64,000 nt of DNA from Chinchilla lanigera (Eukaryota > Chordata > Mammalia > Rodentia > Chinchillidae): positions 1,343,260-1,407,259 of the forward strand of contig NW_004955477.1 of assembly GCF_000276665.1 (NCBI RefSeq), given 5' to 3'. Position numbers and translations under genes: made by a program. Position 1 is the first letter of the stretch. The number at the start of each line of letters is the position of its first letter. The notes under the pieces were generated by a model. The model ran no database searches, was not told where the DNA came from, and saw only the letters and a list, made by a program, of their open reading frames with translations. Below, piece after piece: positions 10,369 to 21,155 of the stretch.

Positions 10369-10511
10369 CTAGCTATTGATTTTAAAAGCTTTAAATTTTT
10401 AAATAATCTTAAATTAATGGAAAACAACTCCCATGTTACCTGCATTCACCAGTTGGCACCATTTTGCCACATTTGCTGCTCTTCTGCAATTCCTCTAGTC
10501 ACAGGGATTTT

Positions 10512-10546
10512 ATTGTGTATCTCCTGAGAACAAGGAGATACACAAT
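10512..10546. repeat. Perfect 14-bp inverted repeat with 7-nt loop
   Basis: 'attgtgtatctcct' at 10512-10525 pairs exactly with 10533-10546 across the loop 'gagaaca'. It lies inside the L1M remnant and is not a feature I recall from L1 3' UTRs. Confidence 0.9.
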
Positions 10547-10796
10547 ACACACCACAGTGAGGTTATCAACATTGGGAAATGTAGTGTATATTCATGCATA
10601 CTATCTGATGCACAATTCACATTCAGATTACTATAATTTCCCAATATGTTCTTTATAGCAAGTCTGTCTGTCTCCCCTCTCCCTACCGCTTCTTTGGATA
10701 CAGGAGTCTATCAAGGATCATACATTGCACGCATTTTTCTGTCTTTTAGATCTGGAATGGTTCTTCAACCTTTCTTTGGCTTTTATGACCTTGATA

Positions 10797-11162
10797 CAGA
10801 TGCTCCTCAACTTACAACAGTTATGGTCTCTATAAGCCCATCAAAAGCTAAAAATGTTGAAAGTAAAAAATGCATTTAATACACCTAACCTACCGAACAT
10901 CAGAGTTTAACAACAATACACTTTAGAAAATGGTTGTTTCCCTTCATGCTTACACACCTGAGTAGGAGAAATGGCCACTGCTATTCCCCAGCATTGCCAG
11001 AACACCATACTGCATATGGGTAGCCTGGTAAAAAGTCAGGATTGAAAAACCTATGATCTTTATTGGAAGCATATAACTTTCCCACTATTGTGAAGTAAAA
11101 ACAAAACAAAACACTATGTTGAACCATTATAAGTTGAACCATTGTAAGTCAGGAACCACTTG
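10797..11162. mobile_element. Tigger-type MITE (MER6-like) with TA target duplication
   Basis: The left end is 'cagatgctcctcaacttaca' and the reverse complement of the right end is 'caagtggttcctgacttaca', giving imperfect terminal inverted repeats over about 20 bp. TA dinucleotides flank both ends (10795-10796, 11163-11164). Internal 'aatgcatttaatacacctaa' and 'cctaccgaacatcagagttt' fit a pogo/Tigger-derived non-autonomous family. No transposase is present. Family name from memory. Confidence 0.8.
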
Positions 11163-11480
11163 TATTTTTGAAGAATAAAGGTCAGTTTTGCTTTTTGTGT
11201 GTGAAATGTTTCTTTATGATTGAATTCAAGTTATATGTTTTTAACAGGACACCATAGATCTCATCTTCCTAGTGGATCATATCAGGAAGCACATGAGGTT
11301 GATTTGTCTCACTACAAGTGAAATTAATTTGGATTAGCATCAGGTAGGTAAAGTAGTGTCTGCCACTGTTAAATTACTATTTTTTTCCTTTATAATTAAG
11401 TAATAATCCAAATCTTACCAATATCCTGTTCCCCGCTAAACTTTCACCCAATAGTTTTAGCATTCATTGATTATTTTCAC

Positions 11481-11935
11481 ATGTATGTTTTTTACAGTTA
11501 GTGGGATGTAACAGCCAGATTCCTGGAGATGCAGCTCTTGGACAAAAGAATGTGTCTCTCTGGACAACCAGATTGGATCCAGCCAGATCAGAAAGAAGCC
11601 AGCTTTCCTGGAGTTTATTAGAATTTACCCTGCTTTTCCTTGCTTTAGGCCATGACATTCTTCTTCCAAGTGGTGCAGGCTGTTTTGTGATGGAACCAAG
11701 GGCAAAATACAACCTCTTTCAGTCATTTGACAAATACTTACTGAGAGTCTACTTTGAGTCAGGCTCTATCTGAGGGAATATAAAAAAGAAAAAAATGGGT
11801 TAGACTTTGCTCAGAGGTTGGTGGGAAGACAGACATGGGGACAGGGCTGTGGATCAAAAGGCAGATTTTTGAAATTGATAAAACTCTTGAAGACATAGGC
11901 ATTAGGCAAGAGTTTCCTGAATAGAACCCCAATTG
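11481..11935. other. Non-coding segment with an ancient-repeat fragment
   Basis: No gene is recognised. 'tttgacaaatacttactgag', 'agtctactttgagtcaggct' at about 11726-11767 resembles the 'atttattgagcacctactatgtgccaggc' ancient repeat also seen at 25541 and 26785. Frames 11464-11712 (minus) and 11501-11773 (plus) overlap each other. Confidence 0.4.
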
Positions 11936-12935
11936 TACAAGACATAATACCAAGAATCAACAAATGGGATTATACCAAATTAAAAAGCTTCTGCACAGCA
12001 AAGGAAACAACCAACAGAGGGAAGAGACAATTTGCAGAATGGGGAAAATTTTTTGCTAGCTGCTTTTTGGACAGAGGACTAATATCTAGAATATATAAAG
12101 AACTAAAGAAAAATTAAACCACCCAAAAATGAAAGATCCAATCAAAATATGGGCAGTTGAAATAGGCACTTCTCAGAAGAAGCACAATGGCCAATAAATA
12201 GGTGAAAAAACATTCAGCATCTTTGGCCATTAAAGAATACAAGTAGAAAAATACTGAGATACTATCTTACTCCACTAAAAATGGATATTGTCAAGGACTC
12301 GAAAACAACAAATGCTAGTGATGTTGTGGTGAGAAAGGAACCCTTTTACATTCATTGTTGGTGGGAATATAAACTAGTATGACCACGATGGAAATTAGAA
12401 TGGAGATTCCTCAAAAAACTAAAACTAGAAATTTCATTTGATCCCACCTTCCCTTTTTGGGTTTCTTAGAGTCATCCTACTACAATGATCCATGCACACC
12501 ATGTTTATAGCAGCACAACTCACAATAGCTAAATCTTGGAAACAGCCTATATGCCCATCAACAAATGAGTGGATATCGAATATGTGTTATATCTGCACAG
12601 TGGAATGCTGCTCAACCATAAAGGACAAATCTGAGTCGTCTGTAGGACAATGGGTGTATCTTGAGATCATAACACTAAGTGAAATAAGTCAGACACAGAA
12701 ATTTAAATATCACATGGTTTCTCTAATATGAGAGACCCAAAATATACACGACTTAAAAAGCAAAATAAAAGAGGGGGTAAGAAACAAGGAGGTAGACTCT
12801 GTGGAGATGAGGAGGGGATCAGAGGAAGGAAGGAGGGGCAGAGTGGAGTGGAAGTGGAGAAGGTAGAGTGACCACAATATGAATACCAATTCCCCAAGAT
12901 GAATGAAATTACTATTTATTGCAAGCGTATACTAA
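11936..12935 (+). mobile_element. LINE-1 ORF2 3' end and 3' UTR, 5'-truncated
   Basis: This covers the last part of L1 ORF2 in sense orientation: 'gggattataccaaattaaaa', 'agcttctgcacagcaaagga', 'ggactaatatctagaatata', 'cattgttggtgggaatataa', 'atgtttatagcagcacaact' and 'tggaatgctgctcaaccata'. A 3' UTR with a purine/G-rich tract (about 12760-12860) and a terminal 'gatgaatgaaattactattt' follows. The reading frame has several stops and indels, so no functional protein is encoded. The 3' end resembles the stub at 1195-1365. Confidence 0.9.
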
Positions 12936-13077
12936 TACATTTTTTAAAGGGCAGGCTTTGGGGGAATTGAGGACAACTTCACAGAGGAAATATCTTATTT
13001 TGAAATAATTATCAATTCACGGAAGGTGCGAGGGTGATACATGAATGTCTCGCATACTCTTCATCTAGTTTTTAATT

Positions 13078-13350
13078 TTTTTTGAGATAGGTTTTCACTA
13101 GGTAGTCCAGCCTGGCCTATATTTTTTTTTTTGAGACAGGGTCTCACTCTGCTGTTCAGCCTGGCCTTGAGCTCACTTTGTAGCCCAGGCTGGTCTCGAA
13201 CTCGCAATGATCCTCCTGCCTCAGTCTCCTGAGTGCTGGGATTACAGGTATGCACCACTATGCCCGGCTCAGCCTGGTGTCTAATTTGTGGCAGCTCTTC
13301 TGCTTCAACCTCTTAAGTTCTGGGATTACAGATGTGCACCACCATGCCCG
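13078..13350 (-). mobile_element. B1 SINE interrupted by a second B1 (outer copy)
   Basis: The outer B1 begins with 'ttttgagataggttttcact' and 'agtccagcctggcc', is cut, and resumes at about 13270 with 'cagcctggtgtctaatttgt', 'ggcagctcttctgcttcaac' and 'gttctgggattacagatgtg'. The inner B1 occupies about 13118-13269. The duplicated 'cagcctgg' (13108-13115 and 13270-13277) is the likely target duplication of the inner copy. The outer copy is visibly more diverged. Confidence 0.85.
13118..13269 (-). mobile_element. B1 SINE, inner nested copy
   Basis: A complete, well-preserved B1: T-run, 'gagacagggtctcactctgc', 'cctggccttgagctcacttt', 'gtagcccaggctggtctcga', 'gagtgctgggattacaggta' and 'ccactatgcccggct'. 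It is closer to the presumed consensus than the B1 it interrupts. Confidence 0.9.
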
Positions 13351-14415
13351 GTACATCCAGTTTACCCTAATGGTTTACATTTTGCATACAGTACAATATC
13401 AAACCCAGGAAATTTGCATTAGGACAATGCTAGTTCTGTGCTACTTTATTATGTGTATACTTTTGTGTCCACTATCAAGATACAGAACTATTCCATGACT
13501 ATCGATGGAAGTATTCCATCATATGAACTATTCCATCATGTGAACTATCCATCATATGTGTCCCTTTAGAGTTTCACTTCTCCTCTCAACCCGTCCCATC
13601 GTCTCTAGTGAGTGGTAACCACCAGCTTCTTTAATCTTGCTTGAAGAATACTCTATAAAGGAAGTTATGCTTTATGTGACCTTTTGAAATTGGCTTCTTT
13701 TTTTACACAACATAATGCTCTTGAGATAGATCCAAGTTGTTGCCGGAATCAACAGTCCTTTTCTCCCCTGAATCACATTCCATGGTATAAGTGTATGGCA
13801 GTTTGTTCAACCATTTTGGTTGTTTTCAATTTTGGACTACTACAAATATAGCTGCAATGCATAATTATGTATAGGATTTAGTGAGGACATAGTTTCCATG
13901 TCTCTGGTATATGTCCAGGGGTGTAATTGCTGGGTTTTGTGGTGTCTGTTGGTTTCAGAATTGTTACGACTTCATGGTGGATGGATCCTTTTATAAGTGT
14001 GTAATACCTCTCTTTGTTCTTAGCAATTTTCTTTGCTAAGAAGTCTATTTTTTCTGATATCAATATAACCATAGCTACTTTCTTTTTATTGATCTCTGGA
14101 TGGTATATGTATTTCCATTACTTTCAACACATATGAAATACACATATACATATTATACATATGTATCTCACTATATTTGAAGCAACTTTCTTACAGACAA
14201 CATATAGTTGGCCATTTTTTGTGTGTCTTGGCATTCTCTCTTTTAATTGCTGTGTTTAGATCACTTGTATCTAATGTATTATTGCTACGTTAAGAATAAG
14301 TCCAGTACTTTATTATTTGTTTAATGTTTGTTCTCTTTTTTTCATTTCCTTATTTTATTTTCCTCATCTTCTTGTGGGTTGCTTTACCACATTTCAAGAC
14401 TCTATGTTGAATCTT

Positions 14416-14909
14416 TTTTTTATTTTAAAAATAAAAGGAGGAAAACATTAACAGACAGAACCTTTTACAAAATAGCAAAAGAACAGTACAAACAATACAG
14501 AGTTACAAACAAAGTGGTAGGAAATTAACAATGCTTGTTGTATTACATATTGATATCTTCAAAGTGGTTTCTCAAGAAAACAAATAGAGACATGCAATAT
14601 TGATCAATCAAGGACTCATTGACAGTTTCTTTCAGCAAAGAAATAGAAGACAGTAGATCAACTATGTTAACTACCTGTATATACACACATACAAAATTTC
14701 TCTTTCTTTCCCTTCTCTTTTCCCACATCCCAGTTGCCCTTTACCTTTGAGTGTTTTCCTATCATTTCACAATGTCTATCATACCTCCAAGTTTAAATTA
14801 ACTCTTTCAGGTTTTACACTAGTGAGACAATGCAGTGCTTGCACATGCAGGTCTGATTTATTTCACTTATGAGTATGGTCTCTAGTTGTGACCATTTACC
14901 TATAAAAGC
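14416..14909 (-). mobile_element. Young 5'-truncated L1 3'-end insertion with perfect target duplication
   Basis: The T-run and A/T-rich segment at the left are the reverse of an A tail. The insert is flanked by a perfect 14-bp duplication, 'ctatgttgaatctt', at 14402-14415 and 14910-14923. It is 494 bp, inserted in an old L1M copy of the same orientation. The motif 'acaaacaaagtggtaggaaa' near its 3' end is shared with the 93-bp insertion at 8350-8442. No coding part is retained. Confidence 0.8.
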
Positions 14910-14934
14910 CTATGTTGAATCTTGAGTATATCAG

Positions 14935-15125
14935 TTATGCAACTTTTTTTCTTCTTTACTGGGGATCAAATCCAGGAGTATTCTCCCATGGAGTTACATG
15001 CCCAGCCTTTTTCATTTTGAGACAGGGTCTCATCAAGTTGCCTGGGCTGGTCTTGAACTTTCGATCCTCCTGCCACTATCTCCCAAGTAGCTGGTAATGC
15101 AGTGTGTGTCACTGTGCCTGATTAG
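14935..15125 (-). mobile_element. B1-ID dimeric SINE
   Basis: A degraded antisense ID half ('actggggatcaaatccagga', 'catgcccagcc') is joined to an antisense B1 half ('gagacagggtctcatcaagt', 'tgcctgggctggtcttgaac', 'tcctgccactatctcccaag'). The same arrangement recurs at 23588, 27735 and 41087 on this strand and at 24624, 28607 and 50625 on the other. Confidence 0.75.
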
Positions 15126-15937
15126 TATTTTTTAAGTGGTTATTCTAGATAGTTCATTTTATATATCAAAATTCACTATGTCAGTATTTACTAGTTGAAG
15201 TAAATTATAGAGACCTTAACTCCCTTTATATTCCTATTCCATTCCTTGCTTATAATTGTCCTAAATATTTCTTCTATGTACATCCAGAACCACTTAGGGA
15301 ATTGTTTAATTTTTGCCTTATTGCCAAACATAGTTTAGAAAGCTCCAGAGAAGAAAGACTATTGTATTTGCCTGTGCTTTTGCATATCTTCCTTCCTAGT
15401 GTTCCAAGATTTCTTCTCTTCTCTTTTATTTTCCATTTAGAGGACTTCATTAACTCATTCTCTTTGAATAGATGTGCTGGGGACAAATGGTTTTACTTTT
15501 CCTTCACCTGGGAGTGTCTTGACTTCTCCATTCATGCAGAATATTTTTCATTGGATATAGAATTTTACATTGACTACCTTTTGTTGTTGGTGTTCCAGTG
15601 TTGAAAAATGTCATATCAATTCCTTCTGGCTTCCACGGTTTCTGATGAGAAATCTGGTATTTCAATTGTTCTTCACCTGTAAGTTATGTGTTGATTTTCT
15701 TCTAGCTGTTTTCTATATTTTTTCTTTCCATTTAATTTTTAGAAGTTTAACTGTGATGGATATCTTGAGGTGATTCCTTCTGGTTAATTTTATTTGGGGT
15801 TTACTGAATTTGTAGTTCTATGTCTTTTGCCAATTTAGGAAACTTCCAGCTATTTTTTTCAAGTTCTTCTTTTTTTTTAAGGCTCTACCCACTTTCTTCT
15901 CTCTAACTGGGACTCTAACACTACAAATATTTGATAT

Positions 15938-16012
15938 TTTTTTTTTGGTACTGAGAATTGAACTCAGTATCTTGTGCTTGCCAGGCAGGTGCTGGGCCAC
16001 TGAGCTGTGATA
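15938..16012 (-). mobile_element. ID SINE, antisense
   Basis: The T-run, 'ggtactgagaattgaactca', 'cttgtgcttgccaggcaggt' and 'ccactgagctgtgatag' are the reverse complement of a tRNA-like ID element. Confidence 0.8.
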
Positions 16013-16130
16013 GTTCTATGGGTTTCTGAGGTTCTGTTCATTATTTTTCATCTATTTTCTCTCTGGTCAATAATGGGTAATTCTGATTGTTCCATATCTT
16101 TCTGCTTCTTTGATAGGAGAAATGATAAAA

Positions 16131-16770
16131 CCTAGGTATTTGGGGCATGATGTTATGAGACGTGGCAACAAGTGACCTAGGAGGTGCCTTTTTTAGTGTG
16201 AGGGAAAGTTAATGTGTCCTCTTTTGCTAATGGGAGTAAGACAGGTGGACTGCTGGCTTCCCAGAGAGAAGCAGGACAGATGACTTTGACAGCGAACAGG
16301 CAAGATGCCTGTGAAGTCCCAGCAGCCATTTGATCTTGGAGAAGTACTCTGGCCTCATCTGGTTCCTTACCATGCTTAAGCCTTGTTTGATCATCTGGAC
16401 CACAGTGATGAAGATTCTGACCCCATAGACCATCCTCTGTGAGAATTAAAAGAGATGAAATACACACTGTGCTTGATAGCTATGAAAAGAGTCGTAATGT
16501 TGATTCTTTTCCTTCAAAATGGAAATAGGATGGAGCTACTTTTTATGTCCCATGGCTCTGTACCATGGCCTCTTCCAGGGCTCCATGGCTGATATCCCAG
16601 GGGGAACATGGGCCTAGTACACATCTTCATCCCTGATTGTGAGCTCTGTTGAAGAACTTCTCCCAGATCTGCAGGTGCTCTGGATGCCTTAGAAGCTGTT
16701 GAGGGGTTCAGCATGATCAGGCTTGGTGCAAGGCAAGCTGGGCGCTGTGTGAAATGGAAACCAGGTAGTT
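16131..16770. other. Non-coding segment
   Basis: No gene is recognised. Overlapping minus-strand frames 16177-16467 and 16227-16433 have no domain. A weak MIR-like string ('cagccatttgatcttggaga') is near 16323-16342. Confidence 0.4.
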
Positions 16771-16774
16771 TTTT

Positions 16775-16928
16775 GTGGGGGTACTGTCCTGTAGGTTTAA
16801 CAACATCCTTGGACTTTATTTAGTAGATACTAGTAGCACCCTTCTCTTGATATGACAACCCAAAACATCCTCAGACATTGTGAAATGGTTTTAAGGTAGA
16901 AAAATCAACCTATTTGAGAACCACTGAT
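16775..16928 (-). mobile_element. MER20-type DNA transposon, 3'-truncated
   Basis: The right end 'atttgagaaccactg' is the reverse complement of the hAT-type start 'cagtggttctcaaat'. Inside are 'gtcctgtaggtttaacaaca', 'tagatactagtagcaccctt' and 'acatcctcagacattgtgaa', all matching antisense MER20 order. Non-autonomous; the other terminus is not recognisable. Confidence 0.7.
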
Positions 16929-17250
16929 ATAGACCAACAACTGAGTTGCAGGGGCTGGAGAGCAGTGAGGAAAGATCCTCTGGGACTGTTGGGTGAGGCC
17001 TCAGGGTGGGAGTTACCTGTCTTTCCGAGGGAAAGTCTGACTTTCTCTCAGCTCTTTCACTTTCATCCAGAAATGGTCTCAGGGCCTTTGTGAGAAGGAG
17101 AGTGGGGACATGGATCTCTTCCCCCTGCTCCTGCCTCCTTCCTGATTGATTGCCCATGCCCTGACCTGCCTTATTCTCCACCACCTCTGTGGCTCTCCAC
17201 TGTAAGCCAGCCATAGGACTTGTGCTGCAGAAAGGGTAAGAGAAGTTCCA
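16929..17250. other. Non-coding segment
   Basis: No gene is recognised. The minus-strand frames 16891-17214 and 17079-17270 overlap each other in different frames and carry no domain. Confidence 0.4.
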
Positions 17251-17254
17251 AAGC

Positions 17255-17335
17255 CATTATCAGAGAGCACAGGGCCTTACATGGTACATAAATATTAGAT
17301 ACCGTTGTTATTATCATCATCAACATCAAAAATGA
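17255..17335 (+). mobile_element. MIR 3' end fragment
   Basis: 'gggccttacatggtacataa', 'atattagata' and 'gttattatcatcatcaac' match the MIR 3' tail ('gcacatagtaggcgctcaataaatgttagc' type). Confidence 0.55.
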
Positions 17336-17339
17336 TTCT

Positions 17340-18290
17340 ATGTTAAAATGTTTGGTAAACTGGGGTTCTGCATACATGATAGTTGTAGAAAGGAGGTGTG
17401 TTAAGAGACTCAGAATTGCCTTAATGCTGTGCCTTCATTTAATGACCAACTAAATGCATGTTTCCAGCCTCAGAAATACCTAAGTTGTCTCTTCTAGGAC
17501 CAGCAAGCATAGAACTGCTTTGGTACTGACCTACTTCCCTGGATGAGACTGGGCAGAATGGAAAAGAAAGTTCGTGACTGGGTAAGTGGCAAGGCACCCC
17601 TAGAAATGGGAAGCATTTCCCATGCAGATAGTCCAATGTGACATCTCCCCTGAACCGGTTGGATCCCATTCGTCCTGGGTCCATCACACCTCAGAACATA
17701 TTTCTATTATGAAAGTAAGACATGGTGCCAGTTTAACCCAGTTCCCCATACCCTGTGACCACAGCTTAGCTACGTGGAAACAAATTAGAAGATGAATCTA
17801 CCAGCTGAGAGTTATAGGTTGGTTCCCCTGCCAATAATTGCACTTGACACAAAAGAAAGGGTCTGAACCTCCTGCCCCTGGTGATGGACTGGATAAATTC
17901 AACTCACTTGAACTTGGTGGGAACTTTATAACCACGTCAGTCACAACTTCTGCTCCACTGGCTTGTGCACCCCGGAGAAACTTGGAGCTGTAAGGCCCTG
18001 TCTCAGTGATCTTAGAGTCCCTGTATTCTCAGAGGCAAGCAAGAGATGGCCCTTCCTAGACTGAGGTGATCTTCTCCTGGTGTTGATTGGAAAACCTCCC
18101 AGGATGATCTAGTTGGGATGACTGCCTTTGGCTTATGGCCTATGGCTTGGTCTTTTCCCTCCAGGTGAGCATTGTGAAGCCACATTTACCCTTACTACCC
18201 AGTACCCAGTTTAACTTTGTTCAGCTTGAAAGGGGTTTGTTCAATTTTGGAGTTTTTTTTTTTAATGGGGAAGGGGTAGGTGGAAAAATT
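17340..18290. other. Non-coding segment
   Basis: No gene or definite repeat is recognised, other than short T- and purine-rich runs near 18250-18290. Confidence 0.4.
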
Positions 18291-18292
18291 CT

Positions 18293-18331
18293 TACACACA
18301 CACACACACACATGTGCATGCACACACACAG
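18293..18331. repeat. (CA)n microsatellite
   Basis: Interrupted CA dinucleotide repeat of about 39 bp. Confidence 0.9.
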
Positions 18332-18700
18332 ATGGGGCTAGTAAGAGAAGCCCACTCCACACTAAATAAAAATGGACATTGTACATAATTCAGGATTACT
18401 CAAATTACTTCAAGTCCTCATGAGGAGGGGAAGCAGGTATTCGCGAGTCATGCACTGAGGTCATGTCTCCTGAACTTTTCTTCCAGCTGCGCCTCCTAGC
18501 TGAAGATGACTCCCCCATAACCTGGAGAGTTTACATGCCTCCATTTTAGTCAGTCTCAGGGACCAAGATGAATATACTCCAAATTCAGTTCTAACCTCCT
18601 GTCAATCTCATGGTCAAAGGCCTAGAGTTCCATATTGCCAACATGGTCCCTTGGGTTGGGAGTAGTTCTAACAGAAATGAGTTTTGACACATTTGGGAGA
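18332..18700. other. Non-coding segment
   Basis: I see nothing recognisable here. Confidence 0.4.
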
Positions 18701-18704
18701 TGCT

Positions 18705-19235
18705 TGTTTCTGTTATCTATGATTATATAGAAAAATACTCCAAAATAAAAGGTTAAAGTGACAATCAATTTTGTTACTTCCCATGACCTGTCAGTTGAGA
18801 ATTTTCACCTAGCACAACAGGGTTAGTTTGCCTCTTTTCCATGTGAGGTCCCCTTGACTGGAACAGCCATAATGATTTTTACACTTACATGTCTTCTTTG
18901 CTCAGCTGGGATGTTCTGATAATCAGGGCTACAACAGCTGGCCAGGATCCTGTCTCAGGCTGTCTCTCTCCATAAATGCCTCCATCTGGAGGCTCCAGTC
19001 ATCCAGCTGGATGTTTACATGGCAGCACTGGGCTCCAGAGAGGTTGAAAATAGGTGAAAAGCTTCTGGAAGCCTGGGCTCAGAAGGCTTAGTGTCACTTT
19101 TGCTGCATTCTATTGGTTAAGAAGGCTGCATGCTCAGTCCGTGTTCAAGTGAAGGGAACCACACTTGAGGCCTGGACACCAGGGGTATGGTTCACTGGGA
19201 GCCACTAAGGTAGCATATTATCAGGATAACCCCAG
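18705..19235 (-). mobile_element. MLT1-type LTR (ERVL-MaLR), antisense
   Basis: The start 'ttctgttatctatgattata' and later 'ggaggctccagtcatccagc', 'tgtcacttttgctgcattct', 'attggttaagaagg', 'cagtccgtgttcaagtgaag' and 'cactgggagccactaaggta' give the antisense MLT1 order over about 530 bp. It is a solitary LTR. Confidence 0.75.
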
Positions 19236-19970
19236 GTCGTCCACTACAGAAAACAACCAGGCTAACTTTATTTGTCTTTTATTTGTTGCATTACCTGCTC
19301 TAAGAAGGTACACACATTCTCAATAGAGCAAAGTTAACTAACCTCATTTACTATGGAAATCAGCTCTAATCTATAGCCTTGTCCTTTACCCAGAAGGTAA
19401 GTTCCCACTTTGAAGTACATCCATGAAATGACAGAGCTGTTTAACAGTTGGTTCCCCCCACATCTGACCTCCACACCTTGCAACAGACTGCTCTATTGTT
19501 TCCTAAATGGCCTGTGCTTCTTCAAGTGTGTCTGTTGCAGTTCATTCTCTACCCTGCTGCCAGCTTGATCTTTCTAAACTGGTGCTTTTACTGTGTCCCT
19601 CTCCTGTCCTAAAACTTCCAATGATTTCCTTTTTATCTACCAATGAACTCTAAAATCTTATCCTGATGTTCAATGTTTTCTGTAGTCTGGCCCCAGCCAA
19701 CCATTCCAAAGTTATGGCTTATTGTACTCTGACTCAAATCAGTCTTCCAGCCACCGCAGTTTTCTCTCTGAGCCTGTTCTGACTCTGTCTTTTTATTCTC
19801 CCTGGCCCCCTGGGCTCTCACATACATCCACATTGGCCTTTCCTCCCGGGCTCCACATCTCACGCCTCTCTCAGCTACTCCAGGACATAAAAGTCTTACC
19901 TTCTCCCGGGAGGGGATCTGTACCTTTTATCACAGTTGTATTTAGCTTGGTAGTTAGAAGGAATGTAGGA
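19236..19970. other. Non-coding segment
   Basis: No gene is recognised. 'ttgatctttctaaa', 'ctgtgtccctctcctgtcct', 'aaaacttccaatgatttcct' and 'tctggccccagccaaccatt' (about 19566-19710) resemble an ancient mammalian repeat of L2 type. Frames 19633-19863 (minus) and 19722-20063 (plus) overlap each other. Confidence 0.4.
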
Positions 19971-19974
19971 GGGT

Positions 19975-20340
19975 GTCTCAGTTACTTTCTCTGTTGCTGG
20001 GACAAAATACCCAATGCCCACAATTTAAGGAAGTGGGGGTTTATATTAGCTTATTGTTTGTAGAGGTTTCAATCCATGGTCAGCTGACTCCAAGGCAGGA
20101 GGCATGACAGAGGGGCATGGTGGAGGAGGTTTACTCATGGCATGGCAGTCATGAGGCAGAGAGAGGGATCAAGGGAAATGGTAGGGAGACAGACCCAGGT
20201 CACACCCCAAGTGACCCCCCTCCTCCCACCAGGCTTTACCTCCTAACATCACATTTAACGATAAACTAATCCAGTCACCTTCCTCTAGCTCCACCATATG
20301 AAGATTTGGGGGAACATTTTAGACATAAACCCTCACAGAG
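19975..20340 (-). mobile_element. MaLR LTR (MST/THE1-like group), antisense
   Basis: The antisense order is 'gtctcagttactttctctgt', 'gggacaaaatacccaatgcc', 'ggaggaggtttactcatggc', 'caggctttacctcctaacat' and 'gaagatttgggggaacattt', ending 'taaaccctcacag'. It corresponds to a rodent-lineage MaLR LTR. A related antisense copy is at 40785-41340. Confidence 0.7.
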
Positions 20341-20389
20341 GGATAATTGAGTCTCTACAAAGCAGAAACCCCTTCTGTAGTAGAGAGGA

Positions 20390-20540
20390 TGGGTACGCTA
20401 GTGGTTAAACTCATGAGTTCCAGAGTTGGGCCAGCAGAGCTGCATCCTCGCTCTGCCCTCACCAGCCATTTGCTTGGGTTTTCTGTTTTGCGACTGACAA
20501 TGCTATCAGGATAGCCTCACAAGAAGTAATGAGGCAGCAC
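20390..20540 (+). mobile_element. MIR SINE fragment
   Basis: 'gctagtggttaaactcatga', 'gttccagagttgggccagca', 'tgcatcctcgctctgccctc' and 'accagccatttgcttgggtt' follow the 5' half and core of MIR. Confidence 0.65.
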
Positions 20541-20812
20541 CAGTGAAACAGACGGCAAAGAGATCGGAAAAACACAAGCCTTGGTGTTCATCCTATTGTC
20601 TGCTTTTTGCTTTTAGGAGGCCACCTCCATTTCCATAGAAACTCGTATTTTAGCTTTGTGGCCCAAGTCTTAAAATATTCTTTCTTTATGGAGCTTCAGA
20701 TTATTTTTTCTACTTTAAAACCATTGGTCCTTGCTCGGGCCTCTGCAATGACACAACAATTTAGACAAACTCTTTTCTGCCAAAGTTACACAAATATCAA
20801 AGGCAGTGCTAT

Positions 20813-21155
20813 GATCTGAGTGTTTGAGTCCCTTAGACTTCATGTATTGAAACCTAGTCCCCAATACCACGGTGTTAAGGGGGGCACATTTGGGAGGTGA
20901 CTAGGTCACAAAAGAGATTAAGGTCGTTATAAAAGATGTCTAAGGGAACTTGTTTACGCTTTTCCTTCATGTGAAGACACAGTGAAAAGGTGCTGTCTAT
21001 AAGAAATTCGCTGCCACCTAACACATAACCTGGTAGCATCTTGACCTTGGACTTCTCATCCTCCAGAACTGTAAAAAATAAATGCTGCTTACTTATAGGC
21101 CACCCAGTTGACAGTACCTTTGCTGTAGCAGCCTGAACAGATTGAGATAGGTGGT
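20813..21155 (+). mobile_element. MLT1/MST-type LTR (ERVL-MaLR), sense
   Basis: Sense landmarks are 'cttcatgtattgaaacctag', 'gggaggtgactaggtcacaa', 'catgtgaagacacagtgaaa', 'atcttgaccttggacttctc', 'ctccagaactgtaaaaaata', 'aggccacccag' and 'gtagcagcctgaacagat'. Nearly full-length solitary LTR, moderately diverged. Confidence 0.85.

Larger units (their letters stand above)
10395..11480 (-). mobile_element. Old LINE-1 (L1M group) 3' UTR, antisense, split by a MITE
   Basis: Antisense L1M landmarks include 'accagttggcaccattttgc', 'ctatcaaggatcatacattg', 'ttttatgaccttgata', then, past the MITE at 10797-11162, 'tttttgaag', 'gtggatcatatcaggaagca', 'aaattactatttttttcctt' and 'aaactttcacccaatagttt'. 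The two parts join cleanly at the TA target site, which shows that the MITE entered a pre-existing L1. Confidence 0.75.
12945..16130 (-). mobile_element. Old LINE-1 (L1M group), antisense, with nested insertions
   Basis: A long antisense L1 runs from its 3' part ('ttttgaaataattatcaatt'), through 'tcaagatacagaactattcc', 'gagatagatccaagttgttg', 'ccatggtataagtgtatggc' and 'gtgtaattgctgggtt', then the ORF2-type stretch 'ttttctgatatcaatataac', 'cttacagacaacatatagtt', and on to 'ttccttctggcttccacggt', 'gatgagaaatctgg' and 'tgggactctaacactacaaa'. It is broken by nested B1 SINEs (13078-13350), a young L1 stub (14416-14909), a B1-ID dimer (14935-15125) and an ID (15938-16012). All reading frames are destroyed. 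Confidence 0.8.

Noticed and set aside
11936..12760. Possible functional L1 reverse transcriptase gene
   Set aside because: Only the 3' end of ORF2 is present, with stops and frameshifts and without the endonuclease or catalytic reverse transcriptase region.
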